Source: an uncultured delta proteobacterium (GTDB lineage Bacteria; Myxococcota_A; Polyangia; Polyangiales; Polyangiaceae). From it: a DNA stretch of 38,876 bases. Numbering within the stretch: the first letter of the stretch is position 1; each line of letters opens with the position of its first letter. The notes below the pieces were generated by a model that made no database searches, was not told the origin of the DNA, and saw only the letters and a program-made list of their open reading frames with translations. Shown here in pieces: positions 17,193 to 26,713 of this stretch. A program made the translations under genes and the position numbers. The stretch covers positions 1 to 38,876 of the forward strand of contig CAITIQ010000192.1 in assembly GCA_903892415.1 (NCBI GenBank), written 5' to 3'.

Positions 17193-19730
17193 ATGGCGGG
17201 GGCTGAAACCACGACGCGGATCGCGTTGAAGAACGACGAGGAGGATGCGCGTCAGGACCGCACGATGACCGCCGCCCCCGGCGCAGCAGCGTCGCCTCGC
17301 GTCGCGCTGGGCGCGCTCGAGTTGCCCAGCCGCTACCAAGACCTCGGCCGCATCGCGGCGGGCGGGTTTGGCGAGGTCCGCCGCGTGCGTGATCTCGAGC
17401 TCGACCGCGTGGTGGTGATGAAGCTGCTACGCGCCGATAGGCTCTCCGCCAAAGGCACGAGCGAGACGCGCTTCTTCGAGGAGGCTCGGCTGACCGCGGG
17501 CCTCGAACATCCGGGCATCGTCAGCGTCCACGACCGAGGTCGACTGGAAGACGGCCGCCTGTGGTTCACCATGCGCGAGGTGCGTGGACGCACGCTCACC
17601 GAGGTGATCGAGGAGGTGCACGCGGCCGCGCCGACAGACGACTGGAGCGAGAGCTCCTCGGGCTGGACGTTCCGTCGGCTGATCGACACCTTCGGTCGCG
17701 TGTGCCAAGCGGTCGCGTACGCCCATCGCCGCGGCATCGTTCACCGCGATCTGAAGCCCGACAACATCATGGTCGGAGAGCTCGGTGAAGCGCTGGTCAT
17801 GGATTGGGGGTTAGGGCTTCACCTTGCGCTTGATATGGCTGTAGAAGGCCCGGCGGATAGTGAAGTAGAGGTCGAGGATGTTGCTCGCCTAACTCGCTAT
17901 GGCGACGTGCTCGGCACGCCCGCGTACATGCCCCCCGAGCAAGCCGCAGGCGCTCGCGATCTGCATGGCTTCGCCAGCGACGTTTACTCACTTGGTGCGG
18001 TGCTCTATCAGGCGCTCGCCGGGCGTCCGCCTTACCAGGGGGGCAGCGCCAGCGCCGTCGTTCGCCAAGTGCTCGCCGGCCCACCCCAAGCCATCCCGCT
18101 GGTCGCCGCCGGGCGCTCGGTGCCGGCCGAACTCGTCACGATCAGCGAGCGCGCGATGGCCCGCTCGATCACCGATCGTTACCGCGATGCCGAGGCGCTC
18201 TCGGTCGACGTGTTGGCCTGGCTCGACGGCGCGCACCGCCGCAGCCGTGCGCTCGCCGTGGTCGAGAAGGCGCGCGCGCTCGCGCCGGAACTGACGAGGG
18301 TGCGCGCCGAGATCGAGAGCAAGCGCAAACAAGCCGCGGCGCTGCTCGAGGGCGTACGGACCTTCGATCCGGTCGAGCGAAAGGCGCCGGCGTGGTCGCT
18401 CGAGGACGAAGCGACGCAGCTCGAGGTGGCGGCGGCGGCGCGCGAGACCGAGATGGTGAGCGCGCTGCAAGGAGCGCTCACCCTCGACCCGGACCTCGCG
18501 GAGGCGCACGAGGCGCTGGCCGAGCACTACAAGAGCGAGCTGCTCGACGCCGAGCGCGCCCATCGCCCGGTGGATGCTGCGCGCGCCGAGTCGCTGCTTC
18601 GCAACCATGATCGCGGCCGTTATGGCGCCATTCTGCGCGGGGAAGGCGCGCTCACGCTGGTGACCGAACCGGCCGGTGCACGGGTGACGGTGGAGCGCTT
18701 CGTCGAGCGCGGACGGCGCTTGGTCGCAGAGCCAGCGGGCGAGCTTGGAACGACGCCGCTCTGCGAGGTCCCGATGCAAAAAGGCAGCTACCTACTGCGC
18801 CTCACGCTGCCCGGCCACGCCGAGGTCCGCTATCCGGTGTTGATTGAACGCGGTAGCCATCAAGACGGTTGCGCGCCCGGCGACACCGAGCCCCACGCCA
18901 TTGCGCTACCGCGCGAGGGCGAACTCTCCGAAGACGACTGCTACGTCCCTGCGGCGTGGACCATCATTGGCGGGGATGACCTGACCTGTGACAGCTTGAG
19001 TGAGCGTCGCGTTTGGCTCCCAGGCTTCGTCATTCGCCGCTTTCCCGTCACCACGCGGGAGTACCTAACGTTTTTGAACGACCTGGTCGAACGCGGTGAC
19101 GAGGCCAGCGCGCTCGCTGCGTGTCCGCGTGTGCAGCTCGGGTTGGCGCAGGGCGGGCAAGCGACAGCGCTCGAGCGTGACGCGGACGGGCGCTTCTCTT
19201 TGCCGCCCGACGAGGGAGGCCTCGGTTGGCACGATTGGCCCGTGGTGATGGTCGACTGGTACGCCGCGTGCGCCTACGCAGCGTGGTTCGCCGCGCGCTC
19301 AGCGAAGCCGTGGCGACTGCCGAATGAGCTCGAGCGCGAGAAAGCCAGCCGAGGCGTGGACGGCCGCTACCTGCCTTGGGGTGATGCAGTGGAGCCGACC
19401 TTCGCCTGCGTTGTCGGGACCAGCGCAGACGAAGCAAGGCTGGAAGCGGTGTCCGGGCACCCAAGCGACGAAAGTGTTTATGGCGTTCGCGGACTCGCGG
19501 GCAATTCGCGAGACTGGTGTGAGAACGTTTGGGCGCACGATGGCCCGCCGACCCCCGGCGGCCGCTTGCTGCGCACCGCAGCGACGCCGGAAGATATGGA
19601 CTTTCGCGCGATCAAAGGTGGAGCCTGGCCCAGCACGATGGCCCACGCCCGGGCCGCAGCACGTTTTGCGATGCGGCCCGACATGGTGCGATCCGTGGTT
19701 GGGATCAGGCTGGTGCGCTCCTTGGCGTGA
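17193..19730 (+). CDS. Ser/Thr kinase fused to PEGA and formylglycine-generating (SUMF1) domains
   Basis: Predicted 845 aa. Kinase domain about 48-345: glycine loop AAGGFGEV, lysine in VVVMKLL (about 76), HRDLKPDN (about 184) and PPEQ. The DFG motif reads DWG (VMDWGLG), a variant seen in some bacterial kinases; the aspartate is kept, so activity is likely. A helical linker (350-475) follows, then a PEGA-like repeat (LVTEPAGARVTVERF, about 485-555) and a C-terminal FGE/SUMF1-type domain (about 585-845): RRFPVTTREYLTFLND, WPVVMVDWYAACAYAAW, WRLPNELEREKA, LAGNSRDWCENVW and IKGGAWPS. Such kinase-FGE fusions are common in myxobacteria, where the FGE part often binds rather than modifies substrates. 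No membrane span is seen. It ends 9 bp before the convergent caspase-like gene. Confidence 0.92.
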   Translation: MAGAETTTRIALKNDEEDARQDRTMTAAPGAAASPRVALGALELPSRYQDLGRIAAGGFGEVRRVRDLELDRVVVMKLLRADRLSAKGTSETRFFEEARLTAGLEHPGIVSVHDRGRLEDGRLWFTMREVRGRTLTEVIEEVHAAAPTDDWSESSSGWTFRRLIDTFGRVCQAVAYAHRRGIVHRDLKPDNIMVGELGEALVMDWGLGLHLALDMAVEGPADSEVEVEDVARLTRYGDVLGTPAYMPPEQAAGARDLHGFASDVYSLGAVLYQALAGRPPYQGGSASAVVRQVLAGPPQAIPLVAAGRSVPAELVTISERAMARSITDRYRDAEALSVDVLAWLDGAHRRSRALAVVEKARALAPELTRVRAEIESKRKQAAALLEGVRTFDPVERKAPAWSLEDEATQLEVAAAARETEMVSALQGALTLDPDLAEAHEALAEHYKSELLDAERAHRPVDAARAESLLRNHDRGRYGAILRGEGALTLVTEPAGARVTVERFVERGRRLVAEPAGELGTTPLCEVPMQKGSYLLRLTLPGHAEVRYPVLIERGSHQDGCAPGDTEPHAIALPREGELSEDDCYVPAAWTIIGGDDLTCDSLSERRVWLPGFVIRRFPVTTREYLTFLNDLVERGDEASALAACPRVQLGLAQGGQATALERDADGRFSLPPDEGGLGWHDWPVVMVDWYAACAYAAWFAARSAKPWRLPNELEREKASRGVDGRYLPWGDAVEPTFACVVGTSADEARLEAVSGHPSDESVYGVRGLAGNSRDWCENVWAHDGPPTPGGRLLRTAATPEDMDFRAIKGGAWPSTMAHARAAARFAMRPDMVRSVVGIRLVRSLA

Positions 19731-19739
19731 TTGAGCTGG

Positions 19740-21197
19740 CTACTTCCCGCTTGGGCCACCGCTGTAGGTGGCGCAATTACCTGAGGGCAATGTTGGCGGG
19801 TTGGTGACGGTGAACCCTACCGTGGCCGGGGTCGTTGTCCCAAGGTAGTTGCTGGTTGTTGTCTGCGCCGTATTGGCGATCCAATCGAGTGTTCCTCCCC
19901 AGGTACCGTTGCTGCTCAACGTTAGATTCCAGCCGACGCCGTAGTTTGCGGTTATCTGCAGATAGTTCGTCGCGGTGGCCGGTCCGGTCAAGGAACTCAG
20001 CGTTACGCGTGTATTGATAAACGTTGGCGTGGTTCCTCCCTGGGGATCGGTAGGCTTGTCGCCCCATTCAACGTCGACGAAGCTGACGGACCTTGGTGTA
20101 GCTGAGCTGGACATCCACCAGTACTCCTTGGTCGCTTCATAGCCTGGGCTTGGGCCCACGCCCGGCTGATCCACCTGGGTCACGAGGGTCTTGGCGATCT
20201 CGGTGCTGCCGGGACCGGTGCTAGCGGACCACCAAGTGTAGATGCGGTAGCCCTGCGGCATGGTGCCGGGGTCGACCTGAATATGGCGTCGGTCCGCGTT
20301 CGGGTGCGCCGCCGTATTCCCACCGAGGTCGCCCAGGACCTGCGTGCCGCCTTTGTACTGCGGCCAGATCTGCGGGGTTTGATCGAACTCGAGCGTCTCG
20401 AGCAGCGCCGTCGCCTTCTTGATCAGCTGCCAATAGGAGAGCGTCATCGTCACGTTACTACCGACCTGTTGCGCGACCCACTGGTTGGCCACCGAGAGCA
20501 GCGCCCAGGTGAAGGCGCCGTGCGGCGCACCGGCGAACCAGGACTGTTGGGCTTGCTCGCCGGGGGCGCAGGCCGAGAGCACCACAGCGCCGATCTGAAG
20601 GTCTTTGTCGAAGGTCTCGTGGTCGACCGGATCGCCGCCGAGGCTGGTCGTCGGCCTTTGTTGGTTACCGGGCTGCGGCGTGCCGTGGCAGCAGTCGAGC
20701 ACCACGGTGAGGTTGGCAGCGGCCTTCGGTCCGAGGCGCGCGCCGAGCTCTTTGAACGGGATGGTGTTGCCGAGCTCCGGCGTCGTGTCGCTCGGGCAAA
20801 GCAGCAGGCCGTCGGCGACGGTGTGAGCGCCGTGGCCCGAGTACCAAAGCAGGCCCTTGTTGCCGGCCTCGAGCTCGCCGCGCAGCCAATCAATTTGCTC
20901 GTAAATTCCCTTCTGCGTGGTGTCCCCGAGGTCCGGTCGCAACAGCGCGTTGCCCGGGCTCTCGACGTCGTTGCAGGCCGTCCTGATGCGCTCGGGCCTC
21001 ATGCCCAAGAAGGCGCAGCACTGCCCAACGGCGTAGGCGTCTTGCGCGCCGCCCTTGAGGTTCTTCGACGCGTCGAGGGCGCCGTAACGATTGATCCCGA
21101 TGATCAGCGCACACGCCGTGCTGTGAAAGGGCGTCGCCGCCGCGGCCGCGCGTTCCTTGTCCGTCACATCGTTTGCAAGCGTCGTATCGTCACTCAT
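19740..21197 (-). CDS. Caspase-like (C14/metacaspase-fold) protein with beta-rich C-terminus
   Basis: Predicted 485 aa; ATG at 21197 with AGGAG 6 nt upstream. The frame is open further upstream but that stretch is intergenic in character. The caspase domain (about 28-265) begins ACALIIGINRYGALD and has the catalytic histidine in YSGHGAH (about 119) and the cysteine in VLDCCHG (about 167), followed by AVVLSACAPGEQA. The C-terminal part (about 330-485) is Thr/Ser/Gly-rich and probably beta (NYLQITANYGVGWNLTLSSNG); it was not identified and could be a binding domain. No signal peptide or transmembrane segment was seen, so the protein is probably cytoplasmic. The neighbouring kinase-FGE gene converges on it. 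Bacterial caspase-like proteins act in signalling-triggered proteolysis or cell death, but no adaptor or effector is visible here. Confidence 0.88.
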   Translation of the reverse strand: MSDDTTLANDVTDKERAAAAATPFHSTACALIIGINRYGALDASKNLKGGAQDAYAVGQCCAFLGMRPERIRTACNDVESPGNALLRPDLGDTTQKGIYEQIDWLRGELEAGNKGLLWYSGHGAHTVADGLLLCPSDTTPELGNTIPFKELGARLGPKAAANLTVVLDCCHGTPQPGNQQRPTTSLGGDPVDHETFDKDLQIGAVVLSACAPGEQAQQSWFAGAPHGAFTWALLSVANQWVAQQVGSNVTMTLSYWQLIKKATALLETLEFDQTPQIWPQYKGGTQVLGDLGGNTAAHPNADRRHIQVDPGTMPQGYRIYTWWSASTGPGSTEIAKTLVTQVDQPGVGPSPGYEATKEYWWMSSSATPRSVSFVDVEWGDKPTDPQGGTTPTFINTRVTLSSLTGPATATNYLQITANYGVGWNLTLSSNGTWGGTLDWIANTAQTTTSNYLGTTTPATVGFTVTNPPTLPSGNCATYSGGPSGK

Positions 21198-21396
21198 GCT
21201 GAGCTCCTGGTCTGTTGCTGTAGTGCCCCGTCCGTCGAGGCTGACCCAATGTCGCTCGTCGGTGGGAAACGTGTACTTCCCGGATATTTCCGCTGGCCTA
21301 GCGCTCCGCCGGGCCAAGGCTTGGCCAAGTGGCTGAGCGAGCCCCCCGCGCCAGGCTCGCACAGCTCCGGCGTTGCGGCTCGCAGGTCGTTCGGAT

Positions 21397-22803
21397 ATGC
21401 CCGCCCCCATGGCAGATTTTCCGAAACCGAGCGCTGGGCAACCCATCACGATGAGCCAAGACGGCGTGCTCGCCGTCCCGGACAACCCGATTGTTCCCTT
21501 TATCGAGGGTGACGGCACCGGTCCGGACATTTGGCGCGCGAGCGTTCGCGTGCTCGACGCAGCCGTTGAGAAGGCGTTTGCCGGCAAAAAGAAGATTGAG
21601 TGGTTCGAGGTTTTCGCCGGTGAAAAGGCGTTCAAGACCTTCGGTGATTGGCTGCCGCAAGGCACCGTGGACGCCTACAAGCAGTACCTCGTCGGCATCA
21701 AAGGCCCGCTCACCACGCCGATCGGCAAAGGCATCCGTTCGCTCAACGTGGCCCTGCGCCAAATGTTGGATCTTTACGTCTGCCTGCGCCCGGTGCGCTG
21801 GTTCAAAGGCGTGCCTTCCCCGGTGAAGGATCCGGGCAGCGTCGACATGGTGATCTTCCGCGAAAACTGCGAAGACATTTACGCAGGCATCGAATGGGAG
21901 GCCGAGTCGGCTGACGCCAAGAAGGTGATCGCCTTCCTCGAAAAAGAGATGGGCGTGAAGAAGATCCGCTTCCCCAACACCAGCGGCATCGGCATCAAGC
22001 CGGTCAGCCGTGAAGGCACCGAGCGCCTCGTGCGCGCGGCCATTCAGTACGCCCTCAAGTTCAACCGCAAGAGCGTGAACATCGTGCACAAGGGCAACAT
22101 CATGAAGTTCACCGAGGGCGCCTTCAAATCGTGGGGCTACGACCTCGCGGCCTCGGAGTTCCGCGGTCAAGTGGTGACCGAGCGTGAGTCGTGGATCCTC
22201 GGCAACAAGGAAGCCAACGCGGACCTCTCGGCCGAAGACAACGCCAAGCAGATCGAGCCCGGCTTCGACATGGCGCCCCCGGATGCTCAGAAGGAGTTCA
22301 TCGAGGAGGTCAACCAGGCCCTCGCGCTTTGGGAGACCCACGGCGGTGGCAAGTGGAAGAAGATGCTGCGCATCCGCGACAGCATCGCCGACATCACGCT
22401 GCAGCAGGTGCTGACGCGCCCCAAGGAGTTCGACGTGATCGCTACGTTGAACCTGAACGGCGACTACCTCTCGGACGCTTTGGCGGCCCAGGTCGGTGGC
22501 ATCGGCATCGCTCCCGGCGGCAACATCAACTACGTCACCGGCCACGCCATCTTCGAGGCGACCCACGGCACTGCGCCCAAGTACGCCAACCTGGACAAGG
22601 TCAACCCCGGCTCGGTCATCCTCTCCGGCGAGATGATGCTCCGTCACCTCGGTTGGAACGAGGCCGCAGACCTCGTGATCAAGGGCATGGACGGGGCGAT
22701 CGCCGCCGGCACCGTGACCTACGACTTCGCTCGTTTGATGGGCGGAGCCAAAGAAGTGAAGTGCTCTGAGTTCGCCGACGCCATCATCTCCCACATGGGC
22801 TGA
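21397..22803 (+). CDS. icd: Isocitrate dehydrogenase, NADP-dependent
   Basis: Predicted 468 aa. Converts isocitrate and NADP+ to 2-oxoglutarate, CO2 and NADPH in the TCA cycle, in the cytoplasm as a homodimer. Diagnostic segments are [32 protein letters not shown] (with the serine that binds substrate and is phosphorylated in E. coli), [31 protein letters not shown] and [19 protein letters not shown]; the Lys-Tyr in the last one marks the NADP-using type. The ATG at 21397 was preferred over the ATG at 21409. It is divergent from the caspase-like gene, and the 199 bp between their starts should hold both promoters. The 231-bp gap after it carries a 99-bp dispersed repeat. Confidence 0.97.
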   Translation: MPAPMADFPKPSAGQPITMSQDGVLAVPDNPIVPFIEGDGTGPDIWRASVRVLDAAVEKAFAGKKKIEWFEVFAGEKAFKTFGDWLPQGTVDAYKQYLVGIKGPLTTPIGKGIRSLNVALRQMLDLYVCLRPVRWFKGVPSPVKDPGSVDMVIFRENCEDIYAGIEWEAESADAKKVIAFLEKEMGVKKIRFPNTSGIGIKPVSREGTERLVRAAIQYALKFNRKSVNIVHKGNIMKFTEGAFKSWGYDLAASEFRGQVVTERESWILGNKEANADLSAEDNAKQIEPGFDMAPPDAQKEFIEEVNQALALWETHGGGKWKKMLRIRDSIADITLQQVLTRPKEFDVIATLNLNGDYLSDALAAQVGGIGIAPGGNINYVTGHAIFEATHGTAPKYANLDKVNPGSVILSGEMMLRHLGWNEAADLVIKGMDGAIAAGTVTYDFARLMGGAKEVKCSEFADAIISHMG

Positions 22804-22840
22804 GAGGCGCTGAGTAAGCTGCGGCGGAGGCACGGGCCGG

Positions 22841-22939
22841 TTCCGCCGAAGGCGGACGCAGCAAACAGAATGACTCGTGCCCTCTTCGAGAACAACGGCC
22901 GAAGGCCCGATTGACCGGTTGACTTGGCACGAGTCATTC
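22841..22939 (-). repeat. 99-bp structured dispersed repeat, copy B
   Basis: Reverse-complement partner of 4144-4242, with the same length and 16 differences. The outer arms GAATGACTCGTGCC and GGCACGAGTCATTC are a perfect 14-bp inverted repeat in this copy (22868-22881 and 22926-22939), with an inner GGCCGAAGGCC hairpin and a separate TTCCGCCGAAGGCGGA hairpin at 22841. It lies 37 bp after the icd stop, in the opposite orientation to copy A relative to the upstream gene. Confidence 0.8.
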
Positions 22940-23034
22940 CGGTCCGTGCTTTCGTCTTTTGTCGGCCAATGAAGCAGCGGCGGGCGACAAAGCCTCGTTG
23001 ACAGAAGAAGGGACCTCGCTACCGTAGCCGTCCC

Positions 23035-23520
23035 ATGATCAAGCTGAAGCCCAAGACCCTCGAGCGCATCCGGGACCACTTGGCTGCAGCGGTGGAAGAT
23101 CCCTTCGCCACGGACCCGGACGCAGGGCGTCGTTTCCGAGCGTTGTTCGAGGCGATGTTCCTGATGATCGGCGTTGACGGAGACGTGGCCGAGGCGGAGC
23201 GTGAAGTGTTGCGCGGCGCCGTGCGCGGCCTGACCGACAACGGCGTGCGCACGGCCTACATCGACAAGCTCTTTGCCGACTGCCAAGCCACCGTCTCGCA
23301 AGGCGTCGAGGCGCGTCTCGCGGCGATTGCGCCCATCTTGCAAGAGGATCCGGCGCTGCTCGAGGCGGCCTTCTCCTTGGCTGCTGCGGTGGCCTTCGCC
23401 GACAGCGACATCAAGGACGAGGAGAACGAGCTCATCAACCAAATGGCGGACGCGCTCGGGATCGAAGGGGATCGTGCGGAAGAGCTGCTGTCGCTGCTCG
23501 AGGACGAGTCGCTCGACTGA
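23035..23520 (+). CDS. TerB-like domain protein
   Basis: Predicted 161 aa, all-helical. FEAMFLMIGVDGDVAEAERE and AVAFADSDIKDEENELINQM are the two pseudo-repeat acidic helices of TerB/DjlA-type domains, with the aspartates/glutamates expected to bind metal. TerB proteins occur in tellurite-resistance and membrane-stress modules and as stand-alone cytoplasmic proteins of unknown job; no ter genes are nearby. It ends 12 bp before the kinase-FHA gene in the same direction, so the two are probably co-transcribed. Confidence 0.85.
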   Translation: MIKLKPKTLERIRDHLAAAVEDPFATDPDAGRRFRALFEAMFLMIGVDGDVAEAEREVLRGAVRGLTDNGVRTAYIDKLFADCQATVSQGVEARLAAIAPILQEDPALLEAAFSLAAAVAFADSDIKDEENELINQMADALGIEGDRAEELLSLLEDESLD

Positions 23521-23532
23521 GTCGTTCGACGC

Positions 23533-24867
23533 ATGTCGCACAAGGCTGACCTCGTAACGCAAGCGAGCTGTGCCGCAGGCACTGTGATCGGCGGGGAGTA
23601 CGAGGTCGGCCAGCTGATCGCCCGGGGGGGCGTGGGGGAGGTTTATCGCGTCACCCATCGCACGCTCCAAGCCGAGCTGGCGCTGAAGGTTTTGCTGCCC
23701 GAGCATCGCGATCGGGAGGACGTCAGGCTGCGTTTTCGCACCGAAGGCCGGGCGCTCTGGGAGATCTCCCATCCCAACTTCGTGAAGGTCCACCACGCGG
23801 GGGAAGACGCTGTGGTGGGGCCGTTCCTGGTGATGGAGCTCTTGCGCGGCCGTTCGCTCGCTGCGCTGCTCGCGCGCGCCACCATCCCGTTCGAGCAGGC
23901 CATCGCGTTGACCATCCAGCTCGCAGAGGCCTGCCAAGCGATGCACGAGCTGGAGATGATTCACCGCGATCTCAAGCCGGCCAACGTCTTCCTCGTGGCC
24001 GCGGGGGGCGGGGAGATCCGCGCCAAACTGCTGGATCTCGGCGCAGCCAAGATCGCCAAGTACGGCACGCCTCCGACGGCCGAGCACATGACCGTGGGCA
24101 CCGGCCGCTACATGAGCCCGGAGCACATCGCCTGCCTACCGTTGTCCCCGGCCAGCGACGTCTATTCGCTCGCGCAGATCGCCTTCGAGATGCTGACGCG
24201 CAGCCATCCGTTCGACCCGGCGGTGGCAGCGCCCACCAGCTTCGACTTTCAACAGTGGCATCTGCAACGGCCCCCGCGTCGCCTCAGCGAGCTCTGCGAC
24301 GAGGTCCCGGAGGAGGTCTCCGACGTGCTTTTGCAGGCGATGTCGAAGTCGCGGGTGGAGCGCTTTCAGAGCATGACCGCCTTCGCCCGAGCGCTCGGCC
24401 AGGCGCTGCGTTTAGCGCGCAACTCCGTACCCCACGAGGCGCCGGTTAGCCCGCCTTTGGCGCCTGCCGGCGGCACGCGCAAGATGAGCGCCGGAGAGCT
24501 CGATGGGCCTAGCACCGAGGCGATGGCGCCGCCCTTTGGCGAGCGTGCCGATGGGGTTGTCGCCTTGTGGGTCTGGTTGCAAGAAGGCGCCGCGGCCAAG
24601 TCCTTTCCGCTGCGGGCCGGAGAGCTTCACGTTGGGCGCAGTGAACGCGTGGAGCTGCGCCTCGACCACCCGAGCGTGTCCAGCAAACACGCCCGGCTCG
24701 TGGTGCATCCCAACGGCATCGTCGAGCTGTTCGACGAGGGGGCCAAGACCGGCACCTGGGTCAACGAGCGCGCCGCCAAGTACGGTATGTTGAGACACGG
24801 TGACCGGGTTCGCCTGGGTCAGGTAGTCTGTGAATTACGCTTGGTGGATGCAAGGCTTTGGCGATGA
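23533..24867 (+). CDS. Ser/Thr kinase with C-terminal FHA domain
   Basis: Predicted 444 aa. The kinase domain runs from about residue 22 to 300: glycine loop ARGGVGEV, lysine in LALKVLL (52), HRDLKPAN (144), DLG in place of DFG (168) and SPEH in place of APE. A short linker is followed by an FHA domain (about 348-435) with LHVGRSERVELR, VSSKHARLVVH and TGTWVNE. Kinase and FHA on one chain suggests autophosphorylation followed by recruitment of phosphothreonine partners. No membrane span is visible. The next gene, 39 bp downstream, encodes a Thr-rich membrane protein that would be a natural substrate (inference). Confidence 0.92.
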   Translation: MSHKADLVTQASCAAGTVIGGEYEVGQLIARGGVGEVYRVTHRTLQAELALKVLLPEHRDREDVRLRFRTEGRALWEISHPNFVKVHHAGEDAVVGPFLVMELLRGRSLAALLARATIPFEQAIALTIQLAEACQAMHELEMIHRDLKPANVFLVAAGGGEIRAKLLDLGAAKIAKYGTPPTAEHMTVGTGRYMSPEHIACLPLSPASDVYSLAQIAFEMLTRSHPFDPAVAAPTSFDFQQWHLQRPPRRLSELCDEVPEEVSDVLLQAMSKSRVERFQSMTAFARALGQALRLARNSVPHEAPVSPPLAPAGGTRKMSAGELDGPSTEAMAPPFGERADGVVALWVWLQEGAAAKSFPLRAGELHVGRSERVELRLDHPSVSSKHARLVVHPNGIVELFDEGAKTGTWVNERAAKYGMLRHGDRVRLGQVVCELRLVDARLWR

Positions 24868-24906
24868 TTGCGCGCACGGCGCTCGGGGATGAAGTGAGCA
24901 CAAGCA

Positions 24907-25425
24907 ATGGCCGATAAATCGCGCAAGACCGAACCGATGGCGCGCGCCGCGAACGTGGCCTCGATGCGCAAGACCGAGCGCATGGGCATCGAGCGGGACA
25001 CCATTCGTGATTTGCCGCCGGTCGAGCCGGCCGCGCCCGCCACCCCGCTGCCGCGCGGCACCATCCCGATGGCGCACGCGCCGCGCGGTAAAGGCCCCAG
25101 CAGTGACCGCGTGGAAGGCGGCCTGGTGGAGGTTGGTTCGGGGAAGGTGCCCGACGCTCTGCCGGATGAACGGGTGGATCTGTCGAAGGTGGATCCGCGC
25201 CGCGCAAAGACGATGAAAGTTGCACGTCGGCCGCGCGAGTTCTTGGCGCCTAGCTTCGAGGAGCAAGCCTACGAAGACGAGGAGACGGCCCTTCGTCGAG
25301 CGCCCAACCCCGGGCGCTCCTCAGCGATGATCATGGGCGTAGCTCTGATCGTCCTGTTGGTGATTTTGGCGTTGGTGCTCGGCCTGCTCGTAGCGAAGCA
25401 GCGTGGGCTGCTCGGCCATGGCTGA
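24907..25425 (+). CDS. Thr/Arg-rich protein with one C-terminal transmembrane segment
   Basis: Predicted 172 aa, not recognised. About 130 polar residues rich in Arg, Thr and Pro with recurring basic-Thr motifs (SRKTEPM, MRKTERM, ERDTIRD, AKTMKVARR, DEETALRR) precede one hydrophobic segment (MIMGVALIVLLVILALVLGL) and a short KQRG tail, so it is a tail-anchored or single-span protein with a disordered cytoplasmic side. The repeated Thr motifs look like phosphorylation or FHA-docking sites. It lies between a kinase-FHA gene and a cyclase gene, and its stop overlaps the cyclase start (ATGGCTGA), so the three are probably one operon. Confidence 0.75.
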   Translation: MADKSRKTEPMARAANVASMRKTERMGIERDTIRDLPPVEPAAPATPLPRGTIPMAHAPRGKGPSSDRVEGGLVEVGSGKVPDALPDERVDLSKVDPRRAKTMKVARRPREFLAPSFEEQAYEDEETALRRAPNPGRSSAMIMGVALIVLLVILALVLGLLVAKQRGLLGHG

Positions 25426-26659
25426 CGCCGCTGCAGCTCGAGCGGGCGGCTTCTGGTCGAGGCTCTCGCGCAGCGGTACAGCGGGGCTTTCGGCCGAAGA
25501 TGAACGCAAGACGCGGCTGCTCAACCAATGCGCCGCGCTGGCGATGTTGACCAACCTCGGCTTTGGCTTGGGCTACCTGTCCGACCCAAGTCGGTTCTGG
25601 TTTGGCCTGCTCGCCAACGGCGGCTCGGCTCTTGTGCATTTGTGTGTGCTGGCGTTGGTCAAGGCCGGCTGGCGGCAGCTCGCGCTGTTCGTCTTCCTGC
25701 TGGATTGCAACGCGCAGATCGCCGCGGTGTCGTGCTACATGGGTCCGCAGGTCGGCTTTCACTTCTACTTTTTCGCCTTCGCCAACGTTGTTTTCTTGGT
25801 CACGCCTCGGCGCTGGGTGCATTTCTATCCCTTCACCGCTGTGAGCATCGCGGGCTTTCTCTACTTCGCGATGCACATGGCGCAGGCGGATGCGCCGCAG
25901 CAGATCGACGCTGGCTTTGCCGGCTTGGTCACCGATGTGACTGTGGTTACCACGATGGTGACCTTGGCCTTGGTGGCGTTCTTCTCCGACGCCGATACAC
26001 GCAGCGCCGAAGAGCACCTGGCCAAGGAGCACGCGCGCAGCGAACGCCTGCTGCTCAACGTGCTGCCCCCGGCGATTTCCAGCCGCTTGAAAGACGGTGA
26101 AGAAACCATCGCCGACGGCTTCAAAGAGGTCAGCGTGCTGTTCGCCGATATGGTCGGCTTTACCGAGATGTCCGCGCGCATGCCGCCCGCTGATTTGGTC
26201 AGCGTGCTCAATGAGGTGTTCTCCGAGTTTGATGAGCTCGCCGGCAACTACGGTCTCGAGAAGATCAAGACCATCGGAGACGCGTACATGGTCGCCGCCG
26301 GGCTGCCCGAAGCGCGCAATGACCACGCGGCGGTGATGGCGCGCATGGGCCTCGACATGCTCGAGGTGGTCTCGGCCTTGAACGCGCGCAAAGGCTACTC
26401 GCTCGCGGTGCGCATCGGCATTCACTCCGGGCCGGTGGTCGCCGGCATCATCGGCAAACGCAAGTTCAGCTACGACCTTTGGGGCGACACCGTCAACACC
26501 GCCAGCCGCATGGAGTCCCACGGTGAAAAGGGCCGTTTGCACGTCAGCGCCGTCACCGCCGAACTCTTGAAAGACGCCTTCGTGGTCGAGCCCCGCGGCA
26601 CCGTGACCGTGAAGGGCAAAGGCGAGATGTCGACCTTCTTCGTCAGCCGGCCCAGCTGA
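25418..26659 (+). CDS. Membrane class III adenylate cyclase
   Basis: Predicted 413 aa from the ATG at 25418, overlapping the previous gene by 8 bp. About six hydrophobic segments span residues 35-190 (for example GSALVHLCVLALVKAG and HFYFFAFANVVFLVT). A short helix with LLLNVLPPAISSRLK links to the cyclase domain (about 225-410): LFADMVGFTEMS, KIKTIGDAYMVAAG and YDLWGDTVNTASRME. Both metal aspartates, the Lys and the WGD aspartate that contacts adenine are present, so cAMP is the expected product. The layout matches integral-membrane cyclases of myxobacteria and mycobacteria. It is the last gene before the CRISPR-Cas region. Confidence 0.92.
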   Translation: MADAAAARAGGFWSRLSRSGTAGLSAEDERKTRLLNQCAALAMLTNLGFGLGYLSDPSRFWFGLLANGGSALVHLCVLALVKAGWRQLALFVFLLDCNAQIAAVSCYMGPQVGFHFYFFAFANVVFLVTPRRWVHFYPFTAVSIAGFLYFAMHMAQADAPQQIDAGFAGLVTDVTVVTTMVTLALVAFFSDADTRSAEEHLAKEHARSERLLLNVLPPAISSRLKDGEETIADGFKEVSVLFADMVGFTEMSARMPPADLVSVLNEVFSEFDELAGNYGLEKIKTIGDAYMVAAGLPEARNDHAAVMARMGLDMLEVVSALNARKGYSLAVRIGIHSGPVVAGIIGKRKFSYDLWGDTVNTASRMESHGEKGRLHVSAVTAELLKDAFVVEPRGTVTVKGKGEMSTFFVSRPS

Positions 26660-26713
26660 GCGCTCGCCATTTCAGCTCACCTCTACCTCTCCAAGCTGCT
26701 CTAGATTGCAGGC

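Noticed and set aside
21270..21310. GGATATTTCCGCTGGCC as a fourth copy of the TATTTCG-box repeat
   Set aside because: Only a short core resembles it and the CGACTTGGTATTTCGGCC box is absent.
21198..21665. Upstream extension of the caspase-like gene to 21665
   Set aside because: It would overlap icd on the other strand; AGGAG precedes the ATG at 21197.
21298..24126. A 942-codon minus-strand open frame opposite icd, the TerB gene and the kinase-FHA gene
   Set aside because: High-GC antisense frame; the plus-strand proteins are clear family members and the antisense protein has no recognisable domain and an abnormal composition (His/Arg/Leu-rich).
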